A stretch of 64,000 bases of DNA from Maylandia zebra (lineage: Eukaryota; Chordata; Actinopteri; Cichliformes; Cichlidae). The position numbers and the translations under genes are program-made. Shown in pieces: positions 44,366 to 57,400 of this stretch (its first letter is position 1; each line of letters starts with the position of its first letter). Under the pieces are notes generated by a model. The model saw only the letters and a program-made list of their open reading frames with translations. It searched no databases and was not told the origin of the DNA. The stretch spans positions 35,620,659 to 35,684,658 of the forward strand of contig NC_135170.1 in assembly GCF_041146795.1 (NCBI RefSeq), given 5' to 3'.

Positions 44366-47300
44366 TAACAGCCAGCCCCCTGGTCAGTAGATCTCAGCGC
44401 GTGAACGACCGCAGAAACCATCAGACATCAGCACGCGGGAGGTTGTTGATGACGACAACAATCACAGCGTCAACGCACAATAAAGTGGGACACACACTGA
44501 CAGACACGGCCCACTCACGCTGACCTCTGAAGCTTCAGGTAAACATACAAACAGGAGTTCGAGTTACACGCACAGTTTCTTGAGCCTCCCACATTAATAA
44601 CATGATCGCTGCTCTGATTTCACAGTTTCATCATTAATCATCGTTGGTTATTAATGATGAAACTGTGAAATCAGTCTGAACACGAAGCACAGACACAGTT
44701 TAAAAAAGAGGGTTCAAGTCTGAACATCCTGAATTTGAACACCTGTCGATCTGTGATGCTTGTTTTTCTGGTTTCAGTAGAAACACCAGCAGGACACGTC
44801 TCAGCTCCTCATGGCAAACATCCAAAGGTCTTCCTCAAAGTGGCGACACCCTCAGCATCAGAAGCCCTGCTCCTGCTTTCAGCAGAAATAACTCTAACAC
44901 CTTTACTCAGGTTATTTGATCAAAAAGACGTTTCCAGCTGACAGACTGGCAGCTTTGCTCTTTAAACCATGTCACTCAGCAACATATGAAGCTGAGCTTT
45001 TCAACCCTGACCTCAGTTTTAAATGATCGCTGGAAAGAAAGGAAACAAATTATAGGATAAAATGATGTAAATTAAGATTTGGCTGAAACGAGATGACTGA
45101 TCACTGTGACAATTTATTGATTTTCAGTTGATCCTCTTTGAATCAGTGCTGTCAGATAAACATGACGGATTTAAAGTCGAATGTTCTCAGAAATCAGAAG
45201 AAATCGTTCTGTGGATAAACACAACTGCACCTTTGGCCTCAGCAGCTGAGAGTCTGGTCAGCAGCACAGCTCACATTTAAAGTTACAAACGTCACATTTT
45301 CACTGACAGTCCTGTTTCTCTGCAGCTCTGCATTTCACCCAGTACTTCATATTTGTTGTACTTGTACATTTTTTTATTGAACAGTTTAAACTTGTGAGAA
45401 CTGACTGATCCTTTTGTAAACTCCTGTTTAAAACCTTGTAAATAAACTGAGGCTGACCTCATGCCCCAAACATCTGTATTTAAGGTGGACTGAACCTCAA
45501 CTTGGGCCAGGTTACAGTCATGTAATACCAACATTAACCACACGATGGAGCAGTGTCAGCAGACTCGTTCAGATCCCCTGATCAGGAAACCGCTGCCCCC
45601 CGGTGGTCAACGTCTTACTTCAGGTTAGCAGAGGGCATTTGCTAGATTTAATCTGCAGATTATTTTAAAGTAATAAGATTAATAACAGGTTTCATTTACC
45701 AGCGTAATTATTTTAACCTAAACACAGAAAATGAGGATTTCTCTTCTTATAACCAGCAGCTGTATTTTCCCCTTTAATAACTCAACGTTTCAAAGAGGAT
45801 CCGTTTTTCTGACAGGACTTTAAAATCACGACTCATCAGTAATTGAATATTTATTATTTAACCACAGGTTCATCGTCTCACTTGGGGTCATCTAACAGTT
45901 TGTTTCTTGAAGGTCCAATCAGGGATGAGGTCTCCAGCTCAGCTGTGACTGAGTCCTGTATCCTCCCTGCTCTTTGAACCGATGCTCTCATTATTACTTG
46001 TCCCAAATAAATGAATACAAACACTGTTAAGACTTTTTCACATGAAGGAATAAAAGCATCTTCATAATGTGAGTAAAGGTCAGTTTCTGCCCTCAGACTG
46101 CTGAACATTTTAAAACGAATGTAAATCAGATTTAATCATTCAGTCTCAAAGATCTTTAAACACAGAGAAACAAATAATTGTAATGGAGTATTTTTCAGCC
46201 CTTCAGCAGTTTCTCATTAAACGTTTCAGCCCCGCCCCCTCACACGTCATCCATCCTGTTAAATGAATACAAAAAATGCAAAATTGTTGTTTGTTGTAGT
46301 TTAATTTTTTCCCCCAGAAAGAAACCACAGCATTCATAGAACTTACATCAATTCAGCTCTTTGTACACAAATCCTGTTCTCCCAGTTCAGTCACGTGACC
46401 ATGTTTGTTGTCCTTTTAAAATCCAAGTTACCTTCGAACCTCAGACTGCAGGAAAAAAACCCTCTCATTGGTCTTTTAAGTCTTTAATGTCACAACCTTA
46501 AAAAAGAGCAGGGTGACCTGGTGTCCTTCATCAGGACCAGTTTAACCCCAGTTTGGACTCTGGAGGTGGAAAGGCCGTCAGCGGGTCAGTGCAGAGATGT
46601 GGAAAAGCATTTGTAAATAAAACAGCCTACACAGACACAGCAGCTGGAACACGTTTCAGAGATTAGGACAGGAAATGAACTCAAACATCAGAGACGTCAG
46701 CCTCGTCACGCTCACCGCCTTTACAGAGTTGGGAAAGCCGCACTCGGGGAAATATTTACACCTCAGCTTCACCAGTTTGACCCAGTCAGAGATGTTTCAC
46801 CTGCTGCATGAGAGCTTTCAGGCTGAGCACACTCACCACAGTCACACAGCTGACATACCTGCAGCGAGGAGCCAAAAAAGCTTTCAGGAAAAGTGATTTT
46901 ATGCAGGAAGACTAAACCCACAGGCCCGAGAACCATCACTTCAACAGCAAACCTACAAAACACTGACGTCTGTAAGTGTGCTCACATCCCTCTGGGCTTT
47001 GCAGGTCTATATCCTGCTTGTTATTCATGCTGTAATTTATGGCAGTTCATGGAGGACGAGTCTGGAGCATGCCTAAGAAACTGTCCCCATCCCTGCTCTT
47101 ACGTTTACTGCAGCAACATCTTTAAACCAAATAAGTCCACACAGCTCTTCATTAAACTTCTCTCTTTAGATGAAACTCTTCAGATTATTCTGGAAGGTGC
47201 CTACAGACATGATAATGAGGGTCTGAGCATCAGTAATGTTCTCGCTCAGGTTTATTATTAACATTTGTAAGCAGACCCGAGGCTTTGCTGACACCTGCTG

Positions 47301-49364
47301 GCCAGTTGTTGTACTGCGGTTGTCACACAGTCCTGAAGCTTTATATTTACTGTAAACATGATTAAATATGAGGATTTGAACGAATTTTAAAGACTTTGAT
47401 CTGTGGACACTGACATGCTCATAACTACTAGACCTTTTCCCAGCAGGTAAGTTTTTTTTATTTTTTTCAATTCCACCTTTGACTTTGTAGTTTGAATCAG
47501 TCGTTATTGGCTCAGGTCGTCCTGTATAACCCCGCCCTCTAGACGTCATCCTCATTTCATATTCGGGGACAGATTTGTTGACTCCTGGTTTAAACTTACT
47601 GCAGAAGAATAATCAAATCTAAATAATTTGCAGAGAGTTTTTGGAAGATGGCAGGTGTTCAGACAGAACGCTCTGAATAAAATTTGGTTTTTTTAAATAA
47701 GTATTTTCTTCTCTGTGGTTCTGGAGGATTTTTCCAGGTGAACCTTTTTTTAAAATCCAGTAACGTCAGTTTGTTCTTAAATCCTGACTTTCTCAGGTTG
47801 GTTGTTCACCTTAAATTAAGAATAAATCAGAGACTTGCTTCCAGCAGAGTGAGAACAGTGAGCATGAGGATTGTTCTAGAAACACATTGAGCTGCTTTAA
47901 AGCTGCAGAGCCCGTCTGAATATTTGTACCTTTAACAACAAGTTTCTCTTTGATCGTCACTATAAATGTGAGGAAATATAAACATTACTCAGATTACTCT
48001 GGAAGGTAACTACAGATATTATAATTAAACAACATCTCTGAGTAGCAGGAGCTGAAGTGTTTCCGTGTCACTTAATCCAGTTTAAATATCTCTGAATTTT
48101 GTTCTGAGGGGTGGAGAAGCTCCCTGAGTCTCCAGAGAGCTCCACCTTTTTGTAATTCTAACAATATTTTCTTGTTCTCATAAATCCTGATTTCAGGATT
48201 ATTCCACAAGCACAGATTTTACTCCTGCTTTTAAAAATCACAAGATTTTACTTGTGAATCCCGTCATTCACATAAATCCAGTCAGAAGATGACGGCTTGG
48301 TGAGTTTTCCCTCTAACACCATAAATGGATATTGTGCGCAGAACCTTGACCAACTCTTTGTATGACATTTGATAAAATAATCAGAAACAGACACAAACGG
48401 ACACAGAGAGACTTTTTATTAGTATTTTATTTTTCCAAGATGACACAAAGTAAAGATCAAAACAGCGCTGACTCAGGAGGACTCTTCATGCTCAGCTCCC
48501 CCGCCGGTCCACCTCACAGAGTCAGGTGTGTTGTGATGTTTGCAATCCAGCCTGCAGCATATTCGCTGCAGTGCTGCATCTGAGCTCGATGAGTCTGCTG
48601 CCTTAGGTCTTATATTGTCCTTCCAGTGACTGTCAGACAACACCAAATATGGCCCAAAGAAAACCTGCAGCACCTGCACAGCGACCACAAAGTTCTGTAC
48701 AGGAGAACTAACCGGCTAAAAGGAGGCCCAACATGAAGCTATTCAAATCCAGAACCTTCTCACTGTGATGCTGTAATAACACCCTGCCACCCAAACACCA
48801 TCATAAAAAGACAAAGAAATAAGAGAAAGATGAAGGAGTGTAAAACGACACAACAGATACTAGAGGGCTAAAAAAGAGAAAACAGACCAGAAAATAGATA
48901 AAAACAAATGTAAAAGACACAAAATAAGTAAAACATGATGAAAATTTACCATGAAGAGAAGTGATGGGCACAAGAAACTGAAAATCATAAAAACACTGAA
49001 CTAGCACAAAATAATGTGAAAGGCCCACAGAGCGACACCACACGACTCCAAAGAGCTTCATGGCTGCAGTCAGACACACAACGACACTAAACGGACACAG
49101 ACAGACTTTTTAGTTGTTTTGTTTTGTTTTTGGAGGTCTGATGATCCCCAGTTTGATTATTATTTATGATATAAGCTGTTAAAGCCACAAATGTCTTCAA
49201 TGTAAAAAAGAATAATAATAATAAAAAAAAATACTGATTTAAATTTGATGTTCATGTTTTTTTACTTGTTCTTTGCACTGGAAAAAAATCATATGTTTTG
49301 ATTTGTCAATATATACATTGTCTGGCATAAACATGCCAAAACAATAAAGTGAGAGTGAAATATA
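44366..49364. other. Gene-free DNA between the two Tc1-like copies
   Basis: Five kilobases with no supportable gene. The only strong structure is the 25-bp hairpin at 44614-44674. An A-rich low-complexity block at 48800-49080 mirrors the T-rich block at 41700-42280 in character. A 122-codon frame at 46893-47261 has no recognisable domain or splice context. Confidence 0.6.
44614..44674. repeat. Perfect 25-bp inverted repeat (hairpin)
   Basis: 44614-44638 and 44650-44674 are exact reverse complements, separated by an 11-base loop (CATCGTTGGTT). The stem is AT-rich with a CACAGTTTCATC core. The function is unknown; an end-to-end palindrome of a small element or a transcribed hairpin are both possible. 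Confidence 0.9.
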
Positions 49365-50645
49365 CAGTTTTTTCTGAATGCTTAAACCCTAACTGTGATT
49401 CCTGTAGCACAATCTCTAAAACTATTCAGACTTATAGCAAAACCACTCACTGAGTTTGCAAAACTAAAAGCACAAAAACTGCTTTGCACTCAGTTTGCAA
49501 TTTTGTAACACACACTTTGCAAAACTGTAGGCACAATTCACTGCACAACACTCAATTACCAAATTTCCAACACACTCCTAGCAAAAGCATACACATGTAT
49601 GGCTATCATTAACACTAATTTGCCAACTGTCTGGCACACTTTCACATGTGAAGACTTTCTTAGATAATTAGTTCACTTTGCAATCAGCCTAAGCACTATA
49701 ATACAGGTAAGCTGTGTGTGCGGAGTACAATGGAGGGAGCAGAAAGAGTGAGAAGTAGAGGAGGCCGAGGAAGAGGACGTGGAGGTGAAGAAGTAGGATG
49801 AAGAGGACGACAAGGACAAGGAGGAGCAAGAGGAAGACGAGGAGGAGGGAGATGAAGATGAGGAGGGGGGAGAGGAAGGGTAGGAAGAGTAAGAAATAGA
49901 ATTGCTGATGACATCAGAGCTACAATAGTGGACCATGTAATCAACCGTGGAATGACCCTGAGGGAAGCTGGCCAACGGGTCCAGCCTAACTCGAGCCGCT
50001 ACACTGTAGCAAGCACCATAAGGACATCTTGAAATGAGAATCGGTTAGTACAGTCACTTCGCACAAAGATTTGTATCACCGCCATATGCCAATGAGAAAC
50101 ACACCAATACCATTGATGTAAAAATACTGAAATTGTTACTTTACAGAATTGCTAGATGACCAGATGCTGGGGGCAGAGGAAGCATGTTCACTGCAGACCA
50201 AGTAACCCATATAGTCATTATGGCGATTGCAAATAATCCTATACTTGGAAATAAACACTTGTGTTTGTTTTGATGTGTTTGAATAAACACCAGTACTTGA
50301 AGTTTGGATCCCTCTATGCTTATGGATCTATGACAGAAGTATGAGCTCACACTGACATAGCCTACCTTGTGCACAGAGAAAGCAAAAGCCAGATGTGTTT
50401 TGTATTCATACCATCAGTGTGCAGTTGGCGCATTGTGTGCTTAGTAGATGATGGCTTGTGTGTACTGTTTGATACGGAAACACCATTTTTATGAAGGTGT
50501 GTAGAGTTAATCTAGCTGTGTTTGCTTTTGCAAGAGAACTACAATGTTTTGATGATTGGGTGACAGGTTTTCTTATTTGTGTGAAGAGTTTTGCAAAATT
50601 AGCCAATAGTTACAAAAAATGTGCTTAAGCAATCAGAAAAAACTG
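49365..50645 (+). mobile_element. Tc1-like DNA transposon with broken transposase, copy B
   Basis: The same terminal inverted repeats as copy A, flanked by TA at 49363-49364 and 50646-50647; length 1281 bp. On the plus strand an ATG at 49731 opens a leader MEGAERVRSRGGRGRGRGG that hits a stop after 24 codons. Further on, about 49895-49995, the frame encodes IRATIVDHVINRGMTLREAG, a helix-turn-helix typical of this transposase type, and near 50165-50245 a GGRGSMFTADQ-like segment. The catalytic triad region is lost. Extra bases in the GA-rich leader explain most of the length difference from copy A. Confidence 0.85.
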
Positions 50646-51344
50646 TAAAAGATGCCTGAAACAAATTATTCTCAGGTCTTAGATGTGAAGATTTGCTGCT
50701 TTCCTTTAAATTATTGACTAGTTATCATTTAGTGTTCATAAGACTTGATTAAAAACAGCAGGAAAAAGATGTAATGTAATGTTTTCAGTGACGCTGCGTG
50801 CAGATAAACAGAATCAACCTTTTGGGATTTCCTTACCTGAATGATTGAGCATGCATCAAGACGTTGATTTATTTTTTCTTTTTACGTTTATTTATACGTT
50901 TTTTTTTAATCAGCTGTTTGATGAAAATCTAGTGGCTGTATGGTGAGTCAAAGGTACAGTTTTTCTCATGTTAAATTTGGAACTATTCAGAAAATCAAAA
51001 GCATATTGTGGGATAATCTCAGAGGCGATATGTCAGTAATTACAGGGTAATTGATTCAGGTCTTTCAGAAATATGGGGAAATTATAGTTATAGATATTAC
51101 TCTTATAGTAATATCACTTCTACAGTAACAGTAAATGGCAAATCTTCCTCTTACTAGTAGAGCAGTTTTTTATTTAAAGAAATACACAAAATAAATTCAA
51201 TAGACTGGCTTTTTTCCATAACGTTTTATCGATGTCTTAAAATATTGAGTTTGTATTTCGTGTATTTTCTAATGTTTTAATATCGCTTTTTAATTTTTTC
51301 TAATTCCGATTTAGAACAATTAACGTATTAATATACTACAATAA

Positions 51345-51373
51345 CGTTGTTGTTGTTGTTGTTGTTGTTGTTG
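51345..51373. repeat. (TTG)n microsatellite
   Basis: About nine TTG units upstream of the probable sh2b1 promoter. Confidence 0.95.
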
Positions 51374-51692
51374 AAAATAATCATCATTATTGAGTCCAGC
51401 TGTTTTGCTGTCATATAAAGGCTGCACTCCTCGACCTGCCAACGATCGCGAGATTGAGGCCACTGCGAGAAGAACGGGTCCAGGCAAGGCATAGCAATAT
51501 TCATATTTAGCAGCACGAGCAGCAGCAACAATAATAACAAGCAGTTTGTCCGGTTATGTAGGCAGGAGGAGAGATGAAACGCATGGTGCCAGCTTCAGCC
51601 AAAGACACGGATGGAGACACGGGACTGTGATCTGCAGGTACACGAGACGCCGCGCGCTGTGCTCAGGAAACACTGATAGCTAGGTTTATTAA

Positions 51693-51713
51693 TAGCTAGC
51701 TAGCTAGCTAGCT
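51693..51713. repeat. (TAGC)n microsatellite
   Basis: About five TAGC units just after the proposed non-coding exon 1 of sh2b1. Confidence 0.9.
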
Positions 51714-54455
51714 GGCTAACGGTTAGCTTAGCTCGCGGAATGTTTGGCTACAACTGCTGTGGGATGATTCAGTGTGTGGTCGTCCTCTCTCTGACCACTT
51801 AAACCAGCAACAGCTGACTGAACACAGGCGCGACTGAGGGGCAGGTGCGTGGGCACGTCGAGTCTGTGGGGCTAACGGTGGCCAGCTAACGTTGCACGTC
51901 TTTAAAGAAGCTGAATGAGCACACTGCTAGTTCATGTTAGCATGCTAACGAGCCACCTAACGCTGCTGTGAGACGCTCTGTTATCAATAATCTGTAATCA
52001 ATAATCAGGTGCTGGGGGAAGTGTTCGTGTCTTTTTGTCATTAAGGTGAAAGGTAACAGCGGTCAAAATAAAATGATACTAAAAACCGTTTTAATGATGT
52101 TTTTAGGAATAAAATGATCAATAAATCAGTTTTCGAGAACCCTGTGAGCAAACAATCTTTAATATACAAAAACTGGAACGTTTGGTCTTTGGACAGGAGT
52201 GTGCAAAAGTCTTACATCATCTTATGTCTTTATATATTGTAGGAAAAAAGGAAATGAATGTATGGTGCATTAAAACGTGTGCCAAGCATACATGGAAATG
52301 TAGTTAATAAGCCAAAATTGGGAGTGTAATTCTAGTGAGATTAAAAGTATCTGGTGTGAGCGCCTTTATTCTTCAGCGTAGCCAGAAGTTTCTGTGAGGA
52401 TCTTCAGGAATCGTTCTTCAGGCTTCTTGAAGGATAGTCAAAGCTCTTTTGGATGTTTCTGCCTCTTTGTTCTGTTCTGTGTCAGGATGATCCCGGACTG
52501 CTTCAGTAATGTTGATCCATGACTGATAATACTCTACTATTGCTCTCTTCAGGCCGTGTTTGGCATCTTTGTCAGGCTGAAATCATTTTTCCCCGATGGT
52601 TTTGCACAGTTGATCAAACTCTGATGGTGCTTTTCAAAGATCTCAAACACCACTGACTAAAATGCAAATGAGAGCCTCCACTGTGTTTTATATGTAATGT
52701 GGCATAGCTCAGCCTTAACTCCCCGCTTTCCCTTAAGAACTGATTCTGGACAGCCAGCCCTCTGAGGCTGCAGTGAACGTTAGACGGTCAGCTGAAGGTC
52801 CAGATGCAAAAACACCATCTTGTCTTTCAAATCGTGATATCTTCTGTACTTTAGATTCAGCCACTGAAATAAGAACAAATGTATTTTTGTGACAGGCAGC
52901 TGGTGACAAAGAGCCTAAAGATCGAACTTTTTTTCCTATGATGTGTGGACACAGCACTGGTTCATCCCTTGAGTCAGGAGTCTTTTTATCTTTGAGTGAT
53001 TAATAGGTCAAAGTTCAGAGTCTTAACAAAATCTCAGGTACAAGGACTGGACTGGAAATGAGTGAAATAAAAACTTTAAAAGACCTTCAGAAATCTGGAG
53101 GCTCCCAGTAAGCGAAATTTAAAGAAATGAGTGGCTTAAAACTTTATACCTGTACCTGTCGATACCGAATGCTTAAATGCCCTCAAACTTCAGAAACTGA
53201 AGATTTTTAGTTCAAAGTATGACACGTGCTTACGATGAGACATCTGTCATCCAAAAGACTTCCTGTTACAGCAGCCAAAACATTAAACGCAGCCTATAAT
53301 AAAATCACTTCAAATGGAAGTTAAATAAAAAAATGTAACAAAACTGAATCATATTCAAGAATCTAAAATAAGAACCAAACTCAAAACCCCTAAAATTCTT
53401 TGAGCAATATGAAGGAGCCACAACACGGATTCAACGATGACGCAAAGTTTTACATGACGAGTCTAAAGAAGGAAAAATTAAAAACTCGACGTTAGAAGGT
53501 AGACATGATCTCGAGAGGCGTCCAGTCCAACATGAAGGCACGATGAGTGAAATAACCGCTGGCGACATGGGCGGGTCCTGAGTTGACCCTGCCTCAGCTT
53601 CCACTTGATTACCAATGAGAGTGCAGAATAGCACTGATGGGCATGATGCTGTGGTAAATCTGGCAGCTGAATCCTGCGACGTTTGTGAGCAAAAACGAAG
53701 CATGACTGAACCACTTCCTGTCTCAACATCACCCTAATGTTAAATTTGCATCTGTGACAGTTATTTACAAAAATTAACTAAAAGAAATCGCTCTTTCAAA
53801 ATGATCAGATCAGTTTTATATTTTTATTAATCTGGATGTTGGGAAAATCACAGCAGGTATTACAAAAAGTGAAAGCTGAGCTCGCGATTCAGCGACGCCT
53901 CAAACCGATTGTCGTGTCGTTTCTACGTGTTCTGATCCCAACGGCGCCACTGTTCACCTGATCGGCGCTTCATGTGTGGGTCTGTTTCCCATAAAAAATA
54001 TTTGAATCACAAAGATTTTCAGACATTAAAGGCCGTTGTTGATCTCTGGCATGTTCGTCATGCTTCAACAGTTGCAGTGTGCAGACGCTGTTTCTGCTCG
54101 TGTCACTAACGTTTTTTCCCTTCTCTAGGATGTGGCGGCGCTCCTGTCATACAGACAGACATTGAAGAAGAGGCGGACCTTGTGACTCGTCTAACCTCAG
54201 ACGGCACGTTTCCTGTGTGGGAGCCTCTTTGGTTTTTTCTGGCTGAAGTCTTTAGTCTCATAAATAATGTAGCAGAAGTTTGACCGCCTCTAAACGCCGT
54301 CATTATCGTGGTTTGTTGTTTGTTCTTCTCCCTCGATGGGGCAGAGCTTCACCCTCGTTTGTAAATTGGTAGACTGATGTGGTGCAGGTGCCCCCCCACA
54401 CTGAAGTAATCTGACTGATCATTGAGCCCCTCGGCGCCTCACGCCTTTCAGGAGG

Positions 54456-57400
54456 ATGAACGGCTCCCTTTTAACCCCACCCAGCCCTCGGGCGGCAAAC
54501 TCCTCCCCTTTACCTCCATCTCCCTCCCCCTCTCCTTCCCCGCCCTCTCCTTCCCTGCTGCCCTTGTCCTCGCGCCCTCCCCCTCTCCCTCCGCTGATGA
54601 GCCCGCCATCCCAGGCCCATCCGTCCTCGCTGTCGGACACGCCCACGCCATCGCCCTCACCTTGCTTGAGCTGGACCGAATTCTGTGAGCTCCACGCCCG
54701 CGTCGCAGCCGGCGACTTTGCACGTCACTTCCGGGCGTTTCTCTTAGAGAACCCGCACTACTCCGCAGACTCTGCCGCTGCCTTCTGCCGCCGCTTCACC
54801 GACCGCTTCGTTCGCCATTTCCAGAGCGAGCTGGAGGGGGCTCTCCCGCCGAGCTGTTCCTCTGCACGGGATGAAATGGTGAGCTGGGCTCCCCAGTCAG
54901 ACGCTACGTCTCTGGAAGAGGAGGCGGTCTCGCCGCTGTCCACGACTGGAGGGGTGGTCCCCCTGTGCCCTCCAACTAACACGACGCGGGGCACGAAGCC
55001 AGCGCCGGCACGTCTTGTGTTGGAGAACCGTGGCGGGGACAGGTTTCAGGATTCTTATGCCCACAGCCAAGTCATGCCTCCATCATCTTCGTCATCGTGC
55101 TGCTCTTCCGTAGGAGGGAACAACGGGAGGCGTGAGGAGAGTCGAAGCGTGGTGGCTCCAGGGAACGGCGACGCGCCTGTGGAGGAAGAGGAGGACAGCT
55201 GGCTCGGGGCGGTGTCTGTCGGCGAAGAGCTAGAAGAACGGGAAGCGGACTCGTCAGAGGTGGACAACGCAGACTCCTCCCACACTCCTCAGAATCCACC
55301 CTCCTCAGTCACTCCTCCGCCCGGCTCCAAGGTGAGCGGCACGCCTGGCTCCTCCAAAAACAAGCTGAAGAAGCGTTTCTCGCTGCGGAACGTGGGGCGC
55401 AGCGTGCGGGGCAGCGTGCGAGGCATCCTGCACTGGCGCAGCTCCTCCAGCGACGCCACGCAGGCGCAGCTGCCCTCCAGCTACAGCTACACCATGGGCG
55501 TGCAGGACACCTCTAAGAGGACCTCTGGCACTCAGCCTCCTACACCCACCTCCTCCATGCCTGTTTCTCTGTCCATGCCCCTCTCGCTTCCTCATTCCTC
55601 CTCCTCCTCACTGCCCCCTTCGTCGTCGAGCAGCGCCACCTCCCTGTCGTTGTCAGAAGCCGCTCGGGATCGGCGGCGGAGCAACGGCGAAGGAAGCGAG
55701 AAGGAGAAGTGGAGCCATCGTCTGGAGAAGCTCAGATTGTCACGATCCCCTCCTCCCGTCCTCACCTCGACCGCCTCCAGCTCGCACTCTGCAACGCTGC
55801 CTCCGAGCAGCGCCGCCGCCATGGGTCCTCCGAGGAAGGTGGGCCGGCTGGTACGGGAGGGCGGGGTGAGCGTCAGCTCATCCAGTGACGAGTGGAGCGG
55901 CAGCCACGGCTTCTCCGGCTTCTCCTTCGGTCTGCTGCATCACAGTACGGACAACAATCCTGCCTCAGCGCAGTCTCCTGGAGCACAGCCGCCACCGGTG
56001 CAGTCTCTCGCCAGCGGGGGGAACGTGCCCTGGAGGGGAGGACGCTGGCACAAATGTCGGCTGGTCCTCCGAGAGCGGGACAGAGAAGGTGGCGAGCGTG
56101 GAGAGGAGTACTACCTGGAATTCTTCATCCCACCCAAAGTGAGTTCTGAGTAAACCTTTTAACTTGTGTTGGTGCTCAAAACAGGTCAAAGAGAAACGAC
56201 TCGAATTTTTATTTTCTGACTCGATGAACATCTGCAGCAGAATCATTAAAAACGATATTGCAGAAAAGTAGCTTAAAAATCACACAAGCTCAAACATCAG
56301 TATGAAAAGTGGTGTCAGTGTCTAAATACTGTTTTTATTTGGTCTTCTGAAGCTTTGAGGGTCACAGGAGCCTTTAAAAAGTCCACAAAGGTGACAAAGC
56401 TTCACTTCCTGCCATCAACCCTACAACAGCTAAATGTGTTGAGCCGTCAGTCGATTGGTTCATTAGTCAGGCATATGAAGCGGTCAGCAGAATAACTTGT
56501 AGCTCAGCCTGTCCTGGTTGTTACTGGTCAGGAGTGGTAGGACTGCCAGTGTCACCATCACCCACACTTCTCCAGCTGCCTGAACACGACCTTTGACCTG
56601 CTGCTAAATTGTGTGGCTGTATAACTAAACGGCAAACCTTTTGTCTCAGTCATCGAAGCCTCGGCTGACTGTGCCCTGCTGCGCCATCGTGGATGTGAGG
56701 AGCACCACGGCGCTCGAGGTCCCCGACAAGGAGAACACCTTCCTGCTGCAGGTAACCACGCCGTCAACCATCGGCTCTGATTCTTATGTCTACACAAACA
56801 ATCACGTGCCGGCCTCTCAGTGCGTGTATGCAATGTGCAGAATGTAGTCTGTGAAAGCTGAAGGCGTACCACATGAACACAGGCCGCTTCATTGTTTTAG
56901 CCGCAGGAACTAAACCAGCAGGAAGAATGTGACAATCCAGAGACGTGCGAGCGAAAGCAGGTCGGAAGAATCTGGCGTCTTTATTTTTGTGGAGCATAAA
57001 TGTGGTGAAGCTGAGCATTGATGGACTCAAAGCAGCATCAGTGCACAGTGGGGGGTTTCCACTGTGCAAGTAATCTGTTGGGAATGAGGGGGAGGGGCCT
57101 AAACTGATATTAGGAATCGAAACGGTGGCGTTTTCATACATGAAGGTTTCACTGAAACATGAAGCGCGTTCTCTTTCTGCTCTCAGCTGGACGGGACGAC
57201 GCAGTACGTGATCGAGACGCGAGACGCCGTTCAGATGAGGGCGTGGCTCAGTGACATCAGGAACGGCATCTGTCTCAGGTGAGCAAACACAAAGCAGCAG
57301 TGGCATGCTGCCTGACCAGCTCCATATGTGGTTGTGGGTGTGGCTATAACCACGTTCTCCCTCCCACAGTGAACAGGAAGATGTCGAGGGTGTGTGCGGG

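Larger units (their letters stand above)
50646..54455 (+). promoter_or_regulatory. sh2b1 upstream region, promoter and probable non-coding exon 1
   Basis: A GC-richer block at about 51540-51960 looks like the promoter; a donor (CTGCAG then GTACACG) at 51636 could end a non-coding exon 1. It would splice to the acceptor CTTTCAG ending at 54451, four bases before the sh2b1 ATG. The block contains a TAGC repeat at 51693-51713 and many GCTAAC/GTTAGC words. The rest, 51960-54440, is the presumed first intron, with decayed repeat-like sequence around 52170-52720 (GTGTGCAAAAGTCTTACATC). Confidence 0.45.

Noticed and set aside
46893-47261. 122-codon open frame between the Tc1-like copies
   Set aside because: No recognisable domain, no splice context, and composition like its non-coding flanks; likely chance.
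47160-48050. Similar segments CAGATTATTCTGGAAGGTG (47184) and CAGATTACTCTGGAAGGTA (48000)
   Set aside because: The similarity extends only about 50 bases and is weak beyond the core; too little to call a duplication.
53431-53732. Minus-strand frames of 84-90 codons upstream of sh2b1
   Set aside because: No domain recognised and no splice structure; the region lies in the presumed first intron.
54419-55822. Minus-strand frames opposite the first sh2b1 exon
   Set aside because: Shadows of a GC-rich, strongly coding plus-strand exon.
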